Assembly: GCA_018650285.1 (NCBI GenBank)
Contig: JABIGF010000020.1
Location: 124,001-188,000, forward strand
From: Methanobacteriota archaeon
GTDB taxonomy: Archaea; Thermoplasmatota; Poseidoniia; Poseidoniales; Thalassarchaeaceae
Reading direction: 5' to 3'
Length of the DNA: 64,000 nt
The notes below the pieces were generated by a model. The model did not search any database. It was not told the DNA's origin and was given only the letters and a program-made list of their open reading frames with translations. Every line of letters begins with the position of its first letter. Position 1 is the stretch's first letter. A program made the translations under genes and the position numbers. Of the stretch, positions 8,308 through 19,900 are shown one piece after another.

Positions 8308-11300
8308 CAGAGGTGATTCACTTGTCATCAACTGAAATAGAAGTTCCTTCATCTAGCAAAAGTACGCCTTTTAGAGTTGGAATGAGTATTCTAAAAGTTG
8401 TTAGTTTTATTCTTTTGACTTATGTCACTTATTCCATTTCAATCGCAATAGCAAAAAGTTCCAGTTACGATGGTATTGGATTTGGTTGGTATGCAACAGC
8501 ACTCAGCCTAGGCCTTGTGGTCGCTATTTCTGGTATTCAGTTAGTTGACTTATTCTTTAGTGCGCGTAAGAAAATGTTGGGGCAGATGGCAATTCGTAAT
8601 TTGCGCCGAAGAAAGCGAAATACAGCTTTAGTGGTTGTTGGTCTGCTTGTTGGCTCAGCAATTATCACGAGCAGTTTAGTCGTTGGAGATAGTTTGGATG
8701 CTACTCTGCGAGCCGAATTTGCTGAATCGTTAGATGAAGTTGATATTGTCATAGGTGGTTCAGATCCTTTTGGTCAGCCGACCTGGATGAACCAAACTAG
8801 AATGGAAAATTATGTAGATACACTATACAACCATTCAGACATTGATGCCGTATCTATTGGAATTAGTATGTCAGTTGGTTTGAAATCTGAATTGCATGAA
8901 ACCGTTGAAGCCAATAATGCTCACTGGTTAGCGATGGATGTAGATTATCAAATTCAAGGTGCTTGGAATCCATTCGGCGATGAGGCCGGTTCACTTTATT
9001 CAGAAATTGAAGAAGGCAATGCTTTCATCAGTGAAAAAGCATCAGTCAAATTGGAATTAGTTGTAGGGGATAGTGTTGAGGCTAGTTGGTCAGAAACATC
9101 TCCCGATGGACGTACTAGTCGAAAAACTACCAATTTAACAGTACAGAGAATTGTTCCTACTTCGGTTTCAGGATACGAGTATGGGAACGCTGCAACAATA
9201 TACACGACTTTAGAACAAGCCCAAGAATTACTTGGGCGAAATGGTGAAATTAACCGAATTGCCATATCTGCACAGGGGGGCGTATTAGACGCTCAAGATG
9301 CCGAAGAACGTGCGTTGCCATTCATCAATTCAACCCTTGACGATTTCATTGTTAGCCAAGATGTTGGATTAGAAATCGCCTCTGTGCCAGAGGATTTATC
9401 CCTTGCAGTACAGCGAACATCTGGTGACGGCTTGCTTTCTGGAGAAGAAGTAACAAGCCTTCGCGAGAACATCACCACGCTTTCTCCAGAGGTTGCAGTA
9501 GGTGAACTACTGATGGCACCAATTCTTCGAATTTCATACGAGGGAGAAAACCTCACTGGGTTAGTATCTGCTGAAATCACCTCTATTGATTCTGATAATG
9601 ATGCTGATTGGTATGCGACGCCTTCTGGATTATCTGTGCAGATGAAGAACAGCAGCCAATGGTTTCAGTGGATACCAAAGGGAGATGATACTGCTATCAG
9701 CGAAGTGATTTCAATTGCCGATGGTACCGCTCTTTCACTACACGCATCAGGAATTAGATTGTCTGCTCTAAGTGAAGATGTACCTTCACACGATATTGAG
9801 ATGCCAACTGGAGCAGGTTCACTTGTTGATTTAGTTGTCACAGAAGACGGCCAAGGTATCGCTCTTCGTATTGGCGAAAACGGGGTAGAATTAATCTTCG
9901 GGCCAGCAAATGCTAACTCTAGTGTAGCGTGGGAAAATGCCCACCTAAATCTATCTCATTTCAGCAGTGGTATTGAGGATGGTTCACTCGCATTAGAAGG
10001 CGATAATTTATTCGTTCAATTAGAGGGTGCCTTTACCAGTTTTACGTGCGAAATCGCCTTAGAAGAAATCAATATAGAATTTAATTCTTGCAATTGGAAT
10101 GTTGACCCTGTTGCAAGCCGTTCATTGGCTAACATTGGTGGCGTTGCTTGGGACCTATATGGTCACGATTTACAACTACTTTCATCACGTCTTTCTGGTA
10201 GTAATACATCTGCTCACGATCTCGGGCTAGCAACAGGTGAAATTCTCTCTGTTTCAGATACAGCAATCATTGTTGATGGCGGCGGACTATTTCTTTGGGA
10301 TGGAAGTAATTTTACTCTAGCAAATACACAACCTGCGAATGGTTCTGATGGACGTGCAGCGTGGAGCAGTGGAGAGCGAACAATCACAACTTCTCCATAC
10401 GGGGTATTGGTAGTTGATGGATTGAATGTAAGTGGTAGATTGCCATACCAGATTTCTGTTGACGGCTTCTCAAATTTGCCTTTAGTTGCAATTGCGTTAA
10501 CAGGCGGCATCGGTATTCCTGAGCCGGAAATAGACTCAGTATACCTGACTTCATGGTCTGCTAGTGGGCTTGCATTAACCCCTCCTCAAACTCTACAAGT
10601 AGTCGGTTTGATGGCTGCAGCGCGTGGCATATATGAGCCATTACCGCTTAATTTTACAGTAATTGTGCCAGAATTGCCCGCCCCGCCAGGGCAACCAGGC
10701 CTTGATGATATTTCAGTAGCAGTTGTCAACATCACAGATGCTCAAACACTACTCAATCGAGATGACGAAGTTCGAAGCATGATAATGATGTCAGGGCTCA
10801 TTCTTTTAGAAAATGACAATTTAACAAGATTAGAATCCAATCTATCCAACTGGGCAGATGAGGTTGCAAATGCGGAGGCCTTTGGAATACAAACAACTCC
10901 AATCAAGAGTGATATCCGCAAGGAGACAGGAGACGCTGGCGCTAATTTCTCCACACTTTTCCTAATTTTTGGCACATTTGTGATTTTTGCAGGCATCCTA
11001 CTAGTGATGAATCTCTTCGTGATGCTTGCTGATGAAAGGAAATCAGAGATGGGGATGTTACGTGCATTGGGGATGCAGAGGGGCGAATTGCGCTCAATGT
11101 TTGTCATGGAGGGTATTCTTGTAGGACTGATTTCAAGCGCCGTCGGCTCAATATTGGGGATTGGAGTTGCCAAGTTATTGATGGTCGCTCTTGATGCCGT
11201 AGTTTCATCAACATTCCAAGGCTCAATCCTCTTCGCATGGGAATGGCATAGCGTTTTGTCAGGTTTTGCGATTGGATTTTTAGTGACTTATTCTACTCTA

Positions 11301-13061
11301 ATGGCCACATCGTTATACATCTCACGGCTCAATGTGGTGGCAGCAATGCGTGATATTCCAACTCGCCTCAAAGGCACTTTACCGTGGTGGACAATTCTTG
11401 TCACACTCTTCTTGATTGGCGCTAGTTTGGTTAGTGCAATTCTAGCATTTGCTATTGGAGATGCGGAAAGTGGTAGCCGCTACGCATGGTGGCTCACAGC
11501 AGGTTTCCTCCTTATTTTTAGTCTCGTACCACCTATTTTCTTTATCTTTTCAAAGATTCTTCCTGAATCAATATCCTTTGGCGATTCACGAATATCTCGT
11601 ACTGCCCTTACTCCAAGATTGACGATGATTATTTTGGGGGTTTTGATGTTTGTTTGGGGTGCTTGGACAGACCCTCTGCGTGCAGATTGGGAGCCAGGAG
11701 ACGCTTCATTCATCATTTTGGGCGTATTCTTAGTTGGTGCAGGAGTTGTATTGCTGACTAGTTTGGCGCCAATGATTGCACGTTCATTGGCACGTGGCGG
11801 CTCATTTTTCTCCGCAAAACTCTCTTCTGTATTGCCTACTGCTCTAGCTTATCCTCTTGCCACTCCTTTCAGAACTGCAATGACAATGGGAATGTTCAGC
11901 CTTGTCGTCTTCGCAGTTGTTGTGTTATCAGGATATTCTGCACTAGTCGGTAATTGGCTAGGGGATCTTGGTGATGATGCAAGTGGCGATTGGGAAATCG
12001 TCGCTTTTGGAGATTTAGATTTAGGTGATAACTCAAGTGAATGGGACCTTGGTGGCATGGAATACTCTGATTTTGATGCAATTGCTACAATGAATACTGC
12101 GACAGTACAAGTATATGCGAAAGGCGAAAGTGATCTGGAAAACAAATCAACATACACTAATATTCGCGGTTTTGATTCTAATTTCACCGATTTAGGCGGG
12201 CTTCCTTTACATTCGTGGGAAGAGAGTTTAGGCGATAATGCCCAAGAGGTATGGGCAAATATTCTCGCTGATGACACTCTAGTTGTAATAGATTTCAGCA
12301 TGGCTATGGAATCCTATCAAGGTGAAAGAGGGGAAGTTATTGAAGGAATGGGCCTTAATCTTGGAGATGCGATAGTAGTCGCCGATCCTTTGCATCCTGG
12401 TGTTAATGAAACATTTTTCATTGGAGCAGTAATGAGTGAAGAAAGTGGTTGGTTCGCTAGAGGGGTTAGCGTTGCAAAACCGATGGCAACGGAGCGTTTT
12501 GATGCATTACCGACATCAATTTGGTTTTCTTTACCTTCTGGGTCCACTTTGGAGGAGCAAGAAGATGTTGCAAATACATTGCAATATGAATTAGTTGAAG
12601 AAGGCGCGATTGTTTTTGCAATCGAAGTGCGATTCAAAGAGTTACAATCATTTATTTTCTCAATGTTTAATCTGCTCAAAGCCTTCTTGGCACTTGGCTT
12701 GGTTGTTGGCATTGCTGGGCTTGGTGTTATTACTATTAGAAACGTCTCAGAAAGAGCACATCAAACAGGTATTCTCCGAGCACTCGGATTCCAACGCAGT
12801 ATGGTGGTTGCAGGTTATCTCACAGAGTTGACTTGGGTCAGTTTATTGGGGATACTGAATGGAGCTATCGTGGGTGTTGGATTCCACTATCAATTGTATG
12901 TTAAATTCCTAAAGGATGAAGGCGCTGAATTTGTGCTCCCATGGGGTCAAATTTCATTGATTGTTTTCGGTGCGTATTTGTTGACAATTTTGGCTACTGT
13001 TTGGCCGGTTCGTAAAGCCGCATCCATCCACCCCGCGGAGGCTTTGCGCGACATTGAATGA
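8304..13061 (+). CDS. Very large FtsX/MacB-type ABC permease
   Basis: 1585 residues, starting at a GTG that overlaps the ATPase stop. Two extra N-terminal membrane helices (about 25-90) precede the first canonical one after 'RNLRRRKRNTALVVVGLLVG'. Next come ~700 residues of extracytoplasmic beta-rich sequence. A first FtsX core lies at about 885-1000 ('LADERKSEMGMLRALGMQRG'). Further membrane helices and a second extracytoplasmic region follow (~1225-1445), then a second FtsX core ('NVSERAHQTGILRALGFQRS'). The duplicated core resembles LolC/E-type permeases with both halves in one chain. Substrate unknown; surface protein or lipid extraction, or peptide export, are all possible. The following gene encodes an anchored surface protein. 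Confidence 0.85.
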   Translation: MTEVIHLSSTEIEVPSSSKSTPFRVGMSILKVVSFILLTYVTYSISIAIAKSSSYDGIGFGWYATALSLGLVVAISGIQLVDLFFSARKKMLGQMAIRNLRRRKRNTALVVVGLLVGSAIITSSLVVGDSLDATLRAEFAESLDEVDIVIGGSDPFGQPTWMNQTRMENYVDTLYNHSDIDAVSIGISMSVGLKSELHETVEANNAHWLAMDVDYQIQGAWNPFGDEAGSLYSEIEEGNAFISEKASVKLELVVGDSVEASWSETSPDGRTSRKTTNLTVQRIVPTSVSGYEYGNAATIYTTLEQAQELLGRNGEINRIAISAQGGVLDAQDAEERALPFINSTLDDFIVSQDVGLEIASVPEDLSLAVQRTSGDGLLSGEEVTSLRENITTLSPEVAVGELLMAPILRISYEGENLTGLVSAEITSIDSDNDADWYATPSGLSVQMKNSSQWFQWIPKGDDTAISEVISIADGTALSLHASGIRLSALSEDVPSHDIEMPTGAGSLVDLVVTEDGQGIALRIGENGVELIFGPANANSSVAWENAHLNLSHFSSGIEDGSLALEGDNLFVQLEGAFTSFTCEIALEEINIEFNSCNWNVDPVASRSLANIGGVAWDLYGHDLQLLSSRLSGSNTSAHDLGLATGEILSVSDTAIIVDGGGLFLWDGSNFTLANTQPANGSDGRAAWSSGERTITTSPYGVLVVDGLNVSGRLPYQISVDGFSNLPLVAIALTGGIGIPEPEIDSVYLTSWSASGLALTPPQTLQVVGLMAAARGIYEPLPLNFTVIVPELPAPPGQPGLDDISVAVVNITDAQTLLNRDDEVRSMIMMSGLILLENDNLTRLESNLSNWADEVANAEAFGIQTTPIKSDIRKETGDAGANFSTLFLIFGTFVIFAGILLVMNLFVMLADERKSEMGMLRALGMQRGELRSMFVMEGILVGLISSAVGSILGIGVAKLLMVALDAVVSSTFQGSILFAWEWHSVLSGFAIGFLVTYSTLMATSLYISRLNVVAAMRDIPTRLKGTLPWWTILVTLFLIGASLVSAILAFAIGDAESGSRYAWWLTAGFLLIFSLVPPIFFIFSKILPESISFGDSRISRTALTPRLTMIILGVLMFVWGAWTDPLRADWEPGDASFIILGVFLVGAGVVLLTSLAPMIARSLARGGSFFSAKLSSVLPTALAYPLATPFRTAMTMGMFSLVVFAVVVLSGYSALVGNWLGDLGDDASGDWEIVAFGDLDLGDNSSEWDLGGMEYSDFDAIATMNTATVQVYAKGESDLENKSTYTNIRGFDSNFTDLGGLPLHSWEESLGDNAQEVWANILADDTLVVIDFSMAMESYQGERGEVIEGMGLNLGDAIVVADPLHPGVNETFFIGAVMSEESGWFARGVSVAKPMATERFDALPTSIWFSLPSGSTLEEQEDVANTLQYELVEEGAIVFAIEVRFKELQSFIFSMFNLLKAFLALGLVVGIAGLGVITIRNVSERAHQTGILRALGFQRSMVVAGYLTELTWVSLLGILNGAIVGVGFHYQLYVKFLKDEGAEFVLPWGQISLIVFGAYLLTILATVWPVRKAASIHPAEALRDIE

Positions 13062-13135
13062 TACAAAATGATTGTACTATTATCCATACAATTGTGCATT
13101 TAGAGCGATAGAACCTAACAGAACCCCGCGCATAG

Positions 13136-13143
13136 TATAAATA
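13136..13143 (+). promoter_or_regulatory. TATA box for the 1084-residue surface protein
   Basis: TATAAATA is a near-consensus archaeal TATA box, preceded by a purine/GC-rich BRE-like stretch. Transcription would start near 13165, giving a short leader that carries the Shine-Dalgarno GGGAGGA (13174-13180) seven bases before the ATG at 13188. An ATTGTA...TACAAT inverted repeat lies upstream around 13072-13093. Confidence 0.75.
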
Positions 13144-13187
13144 CGGATTGAAGGGGTGGGGCAATCCCCTAGCGGGAGGACTGTGAC

Positions 13188-16100
13188 ATGAAGAGAGCAA
13201 CAAGTTTGGTTTTGGCGTTACTGATGTTAATGAGCATCGTAGCCAGTATGAACCCAATTGAAATGAATGAGAGTGAGCCGGTGGAAGACGCTAACGGCCG
13301 AGCGGATTACGAAGTTTGGCTGATGGGTGCGAATTCACCGCGTGAATCGACGACTGATATGACAGGAACGGTAAGAAATGCCGTAGATGTTGGTGATGAG
13401 ATCCTATTTGATCTTGTTATCAAGAATCTTGGCGACAACGATGTGTCTGAAATGACCATTACCGTAACTGTTGATGATGGTGTGGCTGCTACGCCACTAT
13501 TCATCGACGCTGAGGACAGCGCTGTGTGCGATGACACACTAGCCTGTGGAATCCAGACATTTACTTCTGGTGATTACTTGGCAAACGGCCACTATGTGGT
13601 CCGTGACTCAACTGGTGGAAATCTAGTTTGGACTCCTGCAGCACCTGGTGTTTACACTGTAAGCATCCTAATTGATGCATTGGACCAAGATACTGATTTG
13701 ACAAACAATGAGTTGACTTACAATGTTAATGTTGTTGATTGGTATGATATATCCACTGCACTACATTGGGAAACCGATGATGGAATGGGTAACACCGTTT
13801 ACTCCGATGAACCGCAGACAGGAGATGATTTGAAACAGTTCCGTATGACTGCATTTGTCAACGGTAGTGCAGAATGGCAGCCACGTAATGCTGAGATGCT
13901 TGTTACCTTTGCTGGTGCTTTCCAAGGATATGGAGACGATGGTATGGGCGGCACAGCAGCGGTATCTATGTTTGATTCAGATGGTGATGGAAGCCTAGAA
14001 GATTGTCCTGATGGACCAGGAGCAGCAACTTGCTCATGGACTGTAACCTTTGGAGAGTTGTTGGGTCTTGGCCAAACTGAAGACATTGAAGTCTACAGTA
14101 ACTTGTCTTTGGACCCTCCATCCATTGAGAATGCTAGCGATAGAAGCGAGACCCGTCTTGTTCCTGCATTCCAGACAGCATACTACTTCGAGGGTGCTAT
14201 CAAGGCAGATACAAACAATGCAAATGGAGTTGGCGTCTACACAGTCGAGTCATCTCTATCCAACTATCTCACCTATGAATTAGTTCAGACCGATTACGGC
14301 TCTGGTCTTGGTGGAAACCACACAGCGGATGTTGTGATGGAAATGATGGAAACCAATCAGTCTTTGGATGACAAGAATGGAAACAACGATGCATTGTTGG
14401 AAGCAAGTTTCGCTTCCTACCATGACGTCCGTGTAGTTAGTGTTGAAGCTGGTCCAACTTACCAAGATAGTGGCCGTTTGGATGCTGGCATGACAAACTT
14501 GTATGCGATAGTAGAGCATAGTGGTAGTGACCGTCTAATCAATTACGATTGGGCTGTAACATTCAATATCAAGGACTCAGATGGTCTTGACATAATGGGT
14601 TCACCAATGATTGGGACAGAATGCCCAGAACACCCTGACCCGCTACAGACATATGGACACGAATTGCTTGGTGAAATGATTCCAGCAAAAATGGAAGGTA
14701 CGGCTTGTATTAATATGATGCTTAACCCAGGAATTTACTCTGTAACTGCATCGATTGAATTGCTTGATGCAACTTTGACCGATTCAGACTCAGGCAACGA
14801 CTGCACAGCAGGCGTTGACTGCAAGGTTGACATGAGTTCAGCAAACAACATTCGCACCTCGCACTATGAAGTCCTAAACATGGGTCCATCGGCTTACTTG
14901 ACTATGGATGAGATTGATGGTGCAATCCTTGATGGTACATTCATCACCTTTGGGGCACGTGCAGAACACTTGAATCAGCCAGACATTGATTTTGATGGTA
15001 GCCCAGAGCCATTTGGCTACACATGGTCAATGGTTGGCGCAGTAGAATCTGACCCAAGTCTTGAGTTGTGTAGTGGTATGGAAGATCCAGTTACTGGCGC
15101 AGTCATGGGCGGAAGTATGGATTGTGATGTTACAATCAACCCAATGTGGTTCGGACAGCCTACAATTATGGTTACCGTGCACGACTACTGGGGCGACACA
15201 GATAGTGCTGAGTTGTCATTTACAGTTTGGAACAACTATTCTAATGCCGCTAGTGGCGACTGCTGGGATGCTAGTTACGATATCGCGTATGCAGGTATGA
15301 TGGTCCACTGGGCTAACTTCTCTGATGCAGATGATGCAACAGGTCAGACCCTTGATGGAAGCGATGGTTGGGATTCAGTTTGCACATTCAACATTGATGT
15401 AGCAAATGTCAAAGATCCAACTGACGTTAACAGCGAATCACTTACTGTAACAGTTGATGCAGACCCAAGCCAAGGTCACTCACTTTGGTATGAAGGTGCA
15501 TTAGGATGGGTAGAGATGGCAGGAACAACACAGAACCAAGTTGATACAGACACAATCAATTTGACTTGGACAAACGATGGCACCATGTCATCACGTTCCT
15601 CGTCACGCTACGCTGTGTTTGCTTCAGCAACACTTGGTCAACCACCTCAGATTGGCATTGATTCACTCACTGCTACTCTAGGTGCAGCTGGTGTTATTGA
15701 TTTGTCATGGGCAATCAACAACTCACAGTTAACCGGTGAAAACGACTTCGGTGTTATCTACATCAACAATGATGGAGCAGCACTAGACGGAGACCGCCAC
15801 ACATTTGGATTGAGTCAGACCACATGGACAATCTCAGGTACACACGGTTCAACCTACGAGTTCCTCGTGCGCGTGGAGAACGGAGAGACAGGCACCGATG
15901 GTAGTTCACTATACGGTACACCTGTAGACTCAGGAAGCGCAACTGCAGACGGTCAAGTTGACCCAACAGCAGGTGCTTCAGACCTAGACGCTGTTAGCGT
16001 AGGCAATGATATCCAGTTCACATGGACTGCATCTGATGCGTCAGATGTTGACCACTGGATGATTTGCTGGTCGCCGGCTCAGCACGATGCTCTAGAAGTC

Positions 16101-16442
16101 AGCAGTTTGGTTGGTGCGGGCAGTTGTCACATGACAGCTGATTCGAGCACATCTGCGACCATGAACAGGCACTCAGGTGCAGGTATCTTCTACTACTCAG
16201 TCAATGCAATGGACTCAGTTGGTAACATGGAAACCGCAGCATCTAGTGACGGATTGAATTTCGTCAATTCAGATGACCCTGGTGTTGACCCAGACGCAAT
16301 CGGTGATACAGGCGCAGAAGGAGAAATCCCTACTCAAGCCTGGGTCGCAATTGGCGTCCTTGTGTTGGTAGCAGTAATCGCTGGAGCATTCATCTTAACC
16401 CGCGGTGGCGGCGAAGATGGCGACGACGAATTCGACTACTGA
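13188..16442 (+). CDS. Membrane-anchored surface protein with CARDB-like and FN3-like domains
   Basis: 1084 residues. Signal peptide at 1-20 ('LVLALLMLMSIVAS'), a C-terminal membrane helix ('AWVAIGVLVLVAVIAGAFIL') and an acidic cytoplasmic tail ending 'DGDDEFDY'. Between them are beta-sandwich modules: early ones show the CARDB-like pattern 'GDEILFDLVIKNLGDNDVSEM', and late ones look like fibronectin type III ('DIQFTWTASDASDVDHWMIC'). Several cysteine pairs suggest extracellular disulfides. A strong promoter, Shine-Dalgarno and double hairpin terminator point to a highly expressed single-gene unit, so an S-layer or other abundant envelope role is plausible. Not assignable to a named family. 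Confidence 0.8.
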   Translation: MKRATSLVLALLMLMSIVASMNPIEMNESEPVEDANGRADYEVWLMGANSPRESTTDMTGTVRNAVDVGDEILFDLVIKNLGDNDVSEMTITVTVDDGVAATPLFIDAEDSAVCDDTLACGIQTFTSGDYLANGHYVVRDSTGGNLVWTPAAPGVYTVSILIDALDQDTDLTNNELTYNVNVVDWYDISTALHWETDDGMGNTVYSDEPQTGDDLKQFRMTAFVNGSAEWQPRNAEMLVTFAGAFQGYGDDGMGGTAAVSMFDSDGDGSLEDCPDGPGAATCSWTVTFGELLGLGQTEDIEVYSNLSLDPPSIENASDRSETRLVPAFQTAYYFEGAIKADTNNANGVGVYTVESSLSNYLTYELVQTDYGSGLGGNHTADVVMEMMETNQSLDDKNGNNDALLEASFASYHDVRVVSVEAGPTYQDSGRLDAGMTNLYAIVEHSGSDRLINYDWAVTFNIKDSDGLDIMGSPMIGTECPEHPDPLQTYGHELLGEMIPAKMEGTACINMMLNPGIYSVTASIELLDATLTDSDSGNDCTAGVDCKVDMSSANNIRTSHYEVLNMGPSAYLTMDEIDGAILDGTFITFGARAEHLNQPDIDFDGSPEPFGYTWSMVGAVESDPSLELCSGMEDPVTGAVMGGSMDCDVTINPMWFGQPTIMVTVHDYWGDTDSAELSFTVWNNYSNAASGDCWDASYDIAYAGMMVHWANFSDADDATGQTLDGSDGWDSVCTFNIDVANVKDPTDVNSESLTVTVDADPSQGHSLWYEGALGWVEMAGTTQNQVDTDTINLTWTNDGTMSSRSSSRYAVFASATLGQPPQIGIDSLTATLGAAGVIDLSWAINNSQLTGENDFGVIYINNDGAALDGDRHTFGLSQTTWTISGTHGSTYEFLVRVENGETGTDGSSLYGTPVDSGSATADGQVDPTAGASDLDAVSVGNDIQFTWTASDASDVDHWMICWSPAQHDALEVSSLVGAGSCHMTADSSTSATMNRHSGAGIFYYSVNAMDSVGNMETAASSDGLNFVNSDDPGVDPDAIGDTGAEGEIPTQAWVAIGVLVLVAVIAGAFILTRGGGEDGDDEFDY

Positions 16443-16478
16443 TAGAAGAAGACGTTTGTAACTAGACAAAACACAAAA

Positions 16479-16535
16479 CCCGCTTAGCGGGATTCCCTCG
16501 GCGGGGGGCCCTTAGGGCCACCCGCCTTTTTTTTT
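16479..16535 (+). terminator. Tandem hairpin terminator
   Basis: CCCGC-TTA-GCGGG (16479-16491) is followed by a long GC hairpin with arms GGCGGG..GGCCC and GGGCC.CCCGCC around a TTA loop (16500-16526), then a run of nine T. This is a textbook strong termination signal after the surface protein gene. Confidence 0.85.
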
Positions 16536-16904
16536 ATTTTCTTTTTTTTCAAGCCTTAGGTTTTATCTCAAGGCATATCAGAACTCACAGGAATTGCAAA
16601 AAGAATTGCGTGTAATCTCACGTCATAGCCGAAAACCAAGGGAAATACAAGTATTCTGATCTATTGAGAAGGTGGAAAAATCAAGAAATATTGATACTTT
16701 AAAGAGGCGAAAATATACATTTCTTGGCCATTGATTTTGATGTTACAAAAAGTTTGTACTACATTTTTTCGGGGCAAAAATTTACATTCAATATGGTGAT
16801 TGTCCAGTATCTCAAATGAGGGCATCAAAGGATACGCACCCATATCGTTATATGCTCAACAAAGCGTGCGAAAAAGTGCCATACGACAGTTTGGGGTATG
16901 AACA
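16536..16904 (+). promoter_or_regulatory. A+T-rich upstream region and promoter of the giant surface protein gene
   Basis: No gene is visible in this stretch. It is A+T-rich, and the only convincing signal is TTATATG at 16848-16854, a TATA box that would start transcription near 16880, about 25 bases before the ATG at 16905. The long spacer may hold regulator sites; I see no clear palindromes. Confidence 0.55.
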
Positions 16905-19900
16905 ATGGTGACAAACAAGAATAAAGTGACCCTCGGGGGCAGCTGGCTTTTGCTGACGCTCCTGATGATTGGAATGAGTTGGAGCGCTGCGGTTTCGCCG
17001 GTAACGGAGAATTTGCAGACTTCTGAGAACGATGGGGCAGAGTCTAATGATGACCTGCTGGCTCTACCGGATGAGACAATTAATCCGGCAGATAATGATG
17101 AATTTGGATATGATGAGGGCGCCGAGTTAATCGGTGCTCGTACCGAAACCGCCAAGACTTTCTTGAAGGAAGAGGGCGGATTTGAGGCAGTCATCTCTCC
17201 AGTGCCAGTCCACTACATGAAGGACGGAGCATGGGAAGAGATCGATTTGACGATTCAGTCAAACGAGGAAGGTTGGGGAGTTACAGCAAACACCTATGAG
17301 ACCTATTTCTCAAATGACGCTCGTCAAGGTGTCCAAATGGTAGTCGATGGACAGACTATCCGCTACGGTATTATGCCACAAGTAGTAGTTCTAGATGCAA
17401 ACACGCTATCTCCAGAACCTTACATGGCTAAGCCTAGCAGTGAGCCCATCGATGTCGGTGCCAATGTAATTCGGTATCCGATGATGACAGGTCTCTCGCT
17501 AGACTACAAGGTCACTCCGACCCAGTTGAAGCAGAACCTTGTTGTCCGTGAGGCACCTAACCTGCTGGACCACCAGAAGGAATCAGGATACTTCGGCATA
17601 TCAGAGACAATGTTTCTGCCAGTCGGATATGCTCTATTCCTAGGTGAGACACCAATTGCAGATGGTGAATTGGTTAAGACCAACCAATCACTGAGTATTC
17701 GCAATTTGGAGACAGGTGATGAATTGGTAGCTATTCCGCAACCACTCGTTAATAGCGTTGAGCCTACAGCAGAAGGCACACACATTGGTGAATATGTTAT
17801 ACGAGTTCAGGGTGAGCAAGTTACTTTGATCACAGTTGTTGAGAATACATGGTTGATGGATAGTGATAACCGAACTTTCCCTCTCGTGATTGACCCAACT
17901 TTGGACAAAGGCGCTCAGCGTGCAGGATATGCGTACTATTACCGCATCACTCGATGGGGTTGGTACACATCTACCTACGAGTATGCATATGCAACTACTT
18001 CGATAGTATACACCTGTAAGGGCTCTGGTTCATCTTACAACACCTGCACATCAGGTTCCTATAGCTGGTATTACCGATATGCATGGTACCGTTTTGACTT
18101 TAACAGTGCAATCCCTTCAGGAGCAACTGTTCAGAGTACGGATTTCAAATCTAGTGTTGGCAGATATTATGCTGGCGGAGCTAGAACATATGAAGTGGCA
18201 GTTTTGAAGTCAGGTAGCAGTCAGTCAAGTAATACGATTGATCCGAGCAGTTATCTGTATTCTAGTGGCCGAAATTTGAATCGCTACATTAGAAACAGTG
18301 CGGATTCGTCTAACACTGTTACATTGAGTGACCCTGGTTACTATTGGAATAACAATCCAGTCCATTCTATTGGAATGAACACCAATGGAGTTAGTGACGT
18401 GCAGGACGCTATTGATGGAAACGGAGCAGGAAGTTCTGGTTACATCCTTGGTCTAGGTCTGAGAAATGTTGGAAACTCGCCATACTGGTATTGGTGTGGT
18501 ACAAACTACTACAGTTACTATGGATGTACAAGTTCCGCAAAGTATCCACACTTGCATGTGGATTACACCGGTGGTTCAGATACAGATGCTCCAGAAGATA
18601 CTTTTGTACCATATACTGGATTGACCACTCACCGTTCTGAGCAGAGAACTTTCTGGCTCTCTTTGAAGGACGTAACTGGTGTAGATACTACATCAAGCGG
18701 TGGCCCATCAATGAATTATCGTGTTGACAACGGTTCTTGGACTAATGTTCATGCAACTACCTTGGGCACATGTATCGCAGGATACTGGTGCAACTTCCGT
18801 GCTGTAATACCCGCAGTACAAGAAGGAGAATATGTTCAGTATTTCTGGGCATTCCAAGATTTAGTTGGCACAGTAGCTGGTACAACCGGTAATCCGAATT
18901 TCAAAACGTTGCCTGTAGGCGGAACTGGAACCCCAAGCAGTATTACATCTGCTCCGAGTTCGCCATACAATTACTTCGTACAACCTGCAGAGGAGGCTGA
19001 CGCATTCAATAGCGACGGCACGAAGAATAACAAGTGGCAACTAAAGATTGACCAATTGACCAATTTCCGATACTATTCGGTTTATCGATACTTCGATGAG
19101 CAAATAACATACTATGAAGATAGCCAAGAATGGATTTGGGAGTATGATACTTCTACATGTGGAACAGGAAATAACCAGTGTTTCAACACTGGTGCTTCTT
19201 ATGAAATGAGATACAGTCCAACTGTATCTGGATACTCATACACCAACTGTGCTCAAGTTGCAACATGTGTTGTAACAGAGCCTACTGGAATGAGCATGTC
19301 TGGCCAGCACGGCCCTGGCATGTCCACAATTTGGTGGTACAATGCTGCAGAAGGAGCTTTCACAGTAGTTGGTTTAGATGATGAAACTGGAATCGATCAG
19401 CGTGTTTCAGGACAATCAGTAGGTACACAAGGCGGTGGTCGTAATTGCGATGACTGTTACTCTGCAGTACCAATTCCTGGTGACATCACCATGAAGTTCG
19501 GTACATTGAGTGTTAACGCAACTTACACATCAAGTCGCAACACAAGAAACTATTTCTGTGTTAACAGTAACAACCACCCACTGTACTTCGCAACCACCTC
19601 TAGCAGTAACCCATACTGTCTCTACTCATACACAACATACCGCTATGACCGTCAATTTAACGGCTGGATGGCACCTGGTTTTGATGGACGTTGGTCCGCA
19701 AATACTGACATTACTCAGAAGGTGAGCATGGTTAGGCCGACGCCTGATATTTACCCTGTGGAAATTGACATGACAGGATTGATGGATACTCACAGTGAGG
19801 ATGACCGTACTGTTTCTGTTAAATTGATGGATGCAGGAGACCCTCCAACAGGTGTTAACTCATCAAGTGGTACTGATGCAAATGGTGTCCTTGAAGGACC

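Noticed and set aside
11849-12301. 150-residue minus-strand ORF in the permease gene
   Set aside because: Ser/Pro/Thr-rich composition typical of antisense reading; the plus-strand frame shows clear FtsX features.
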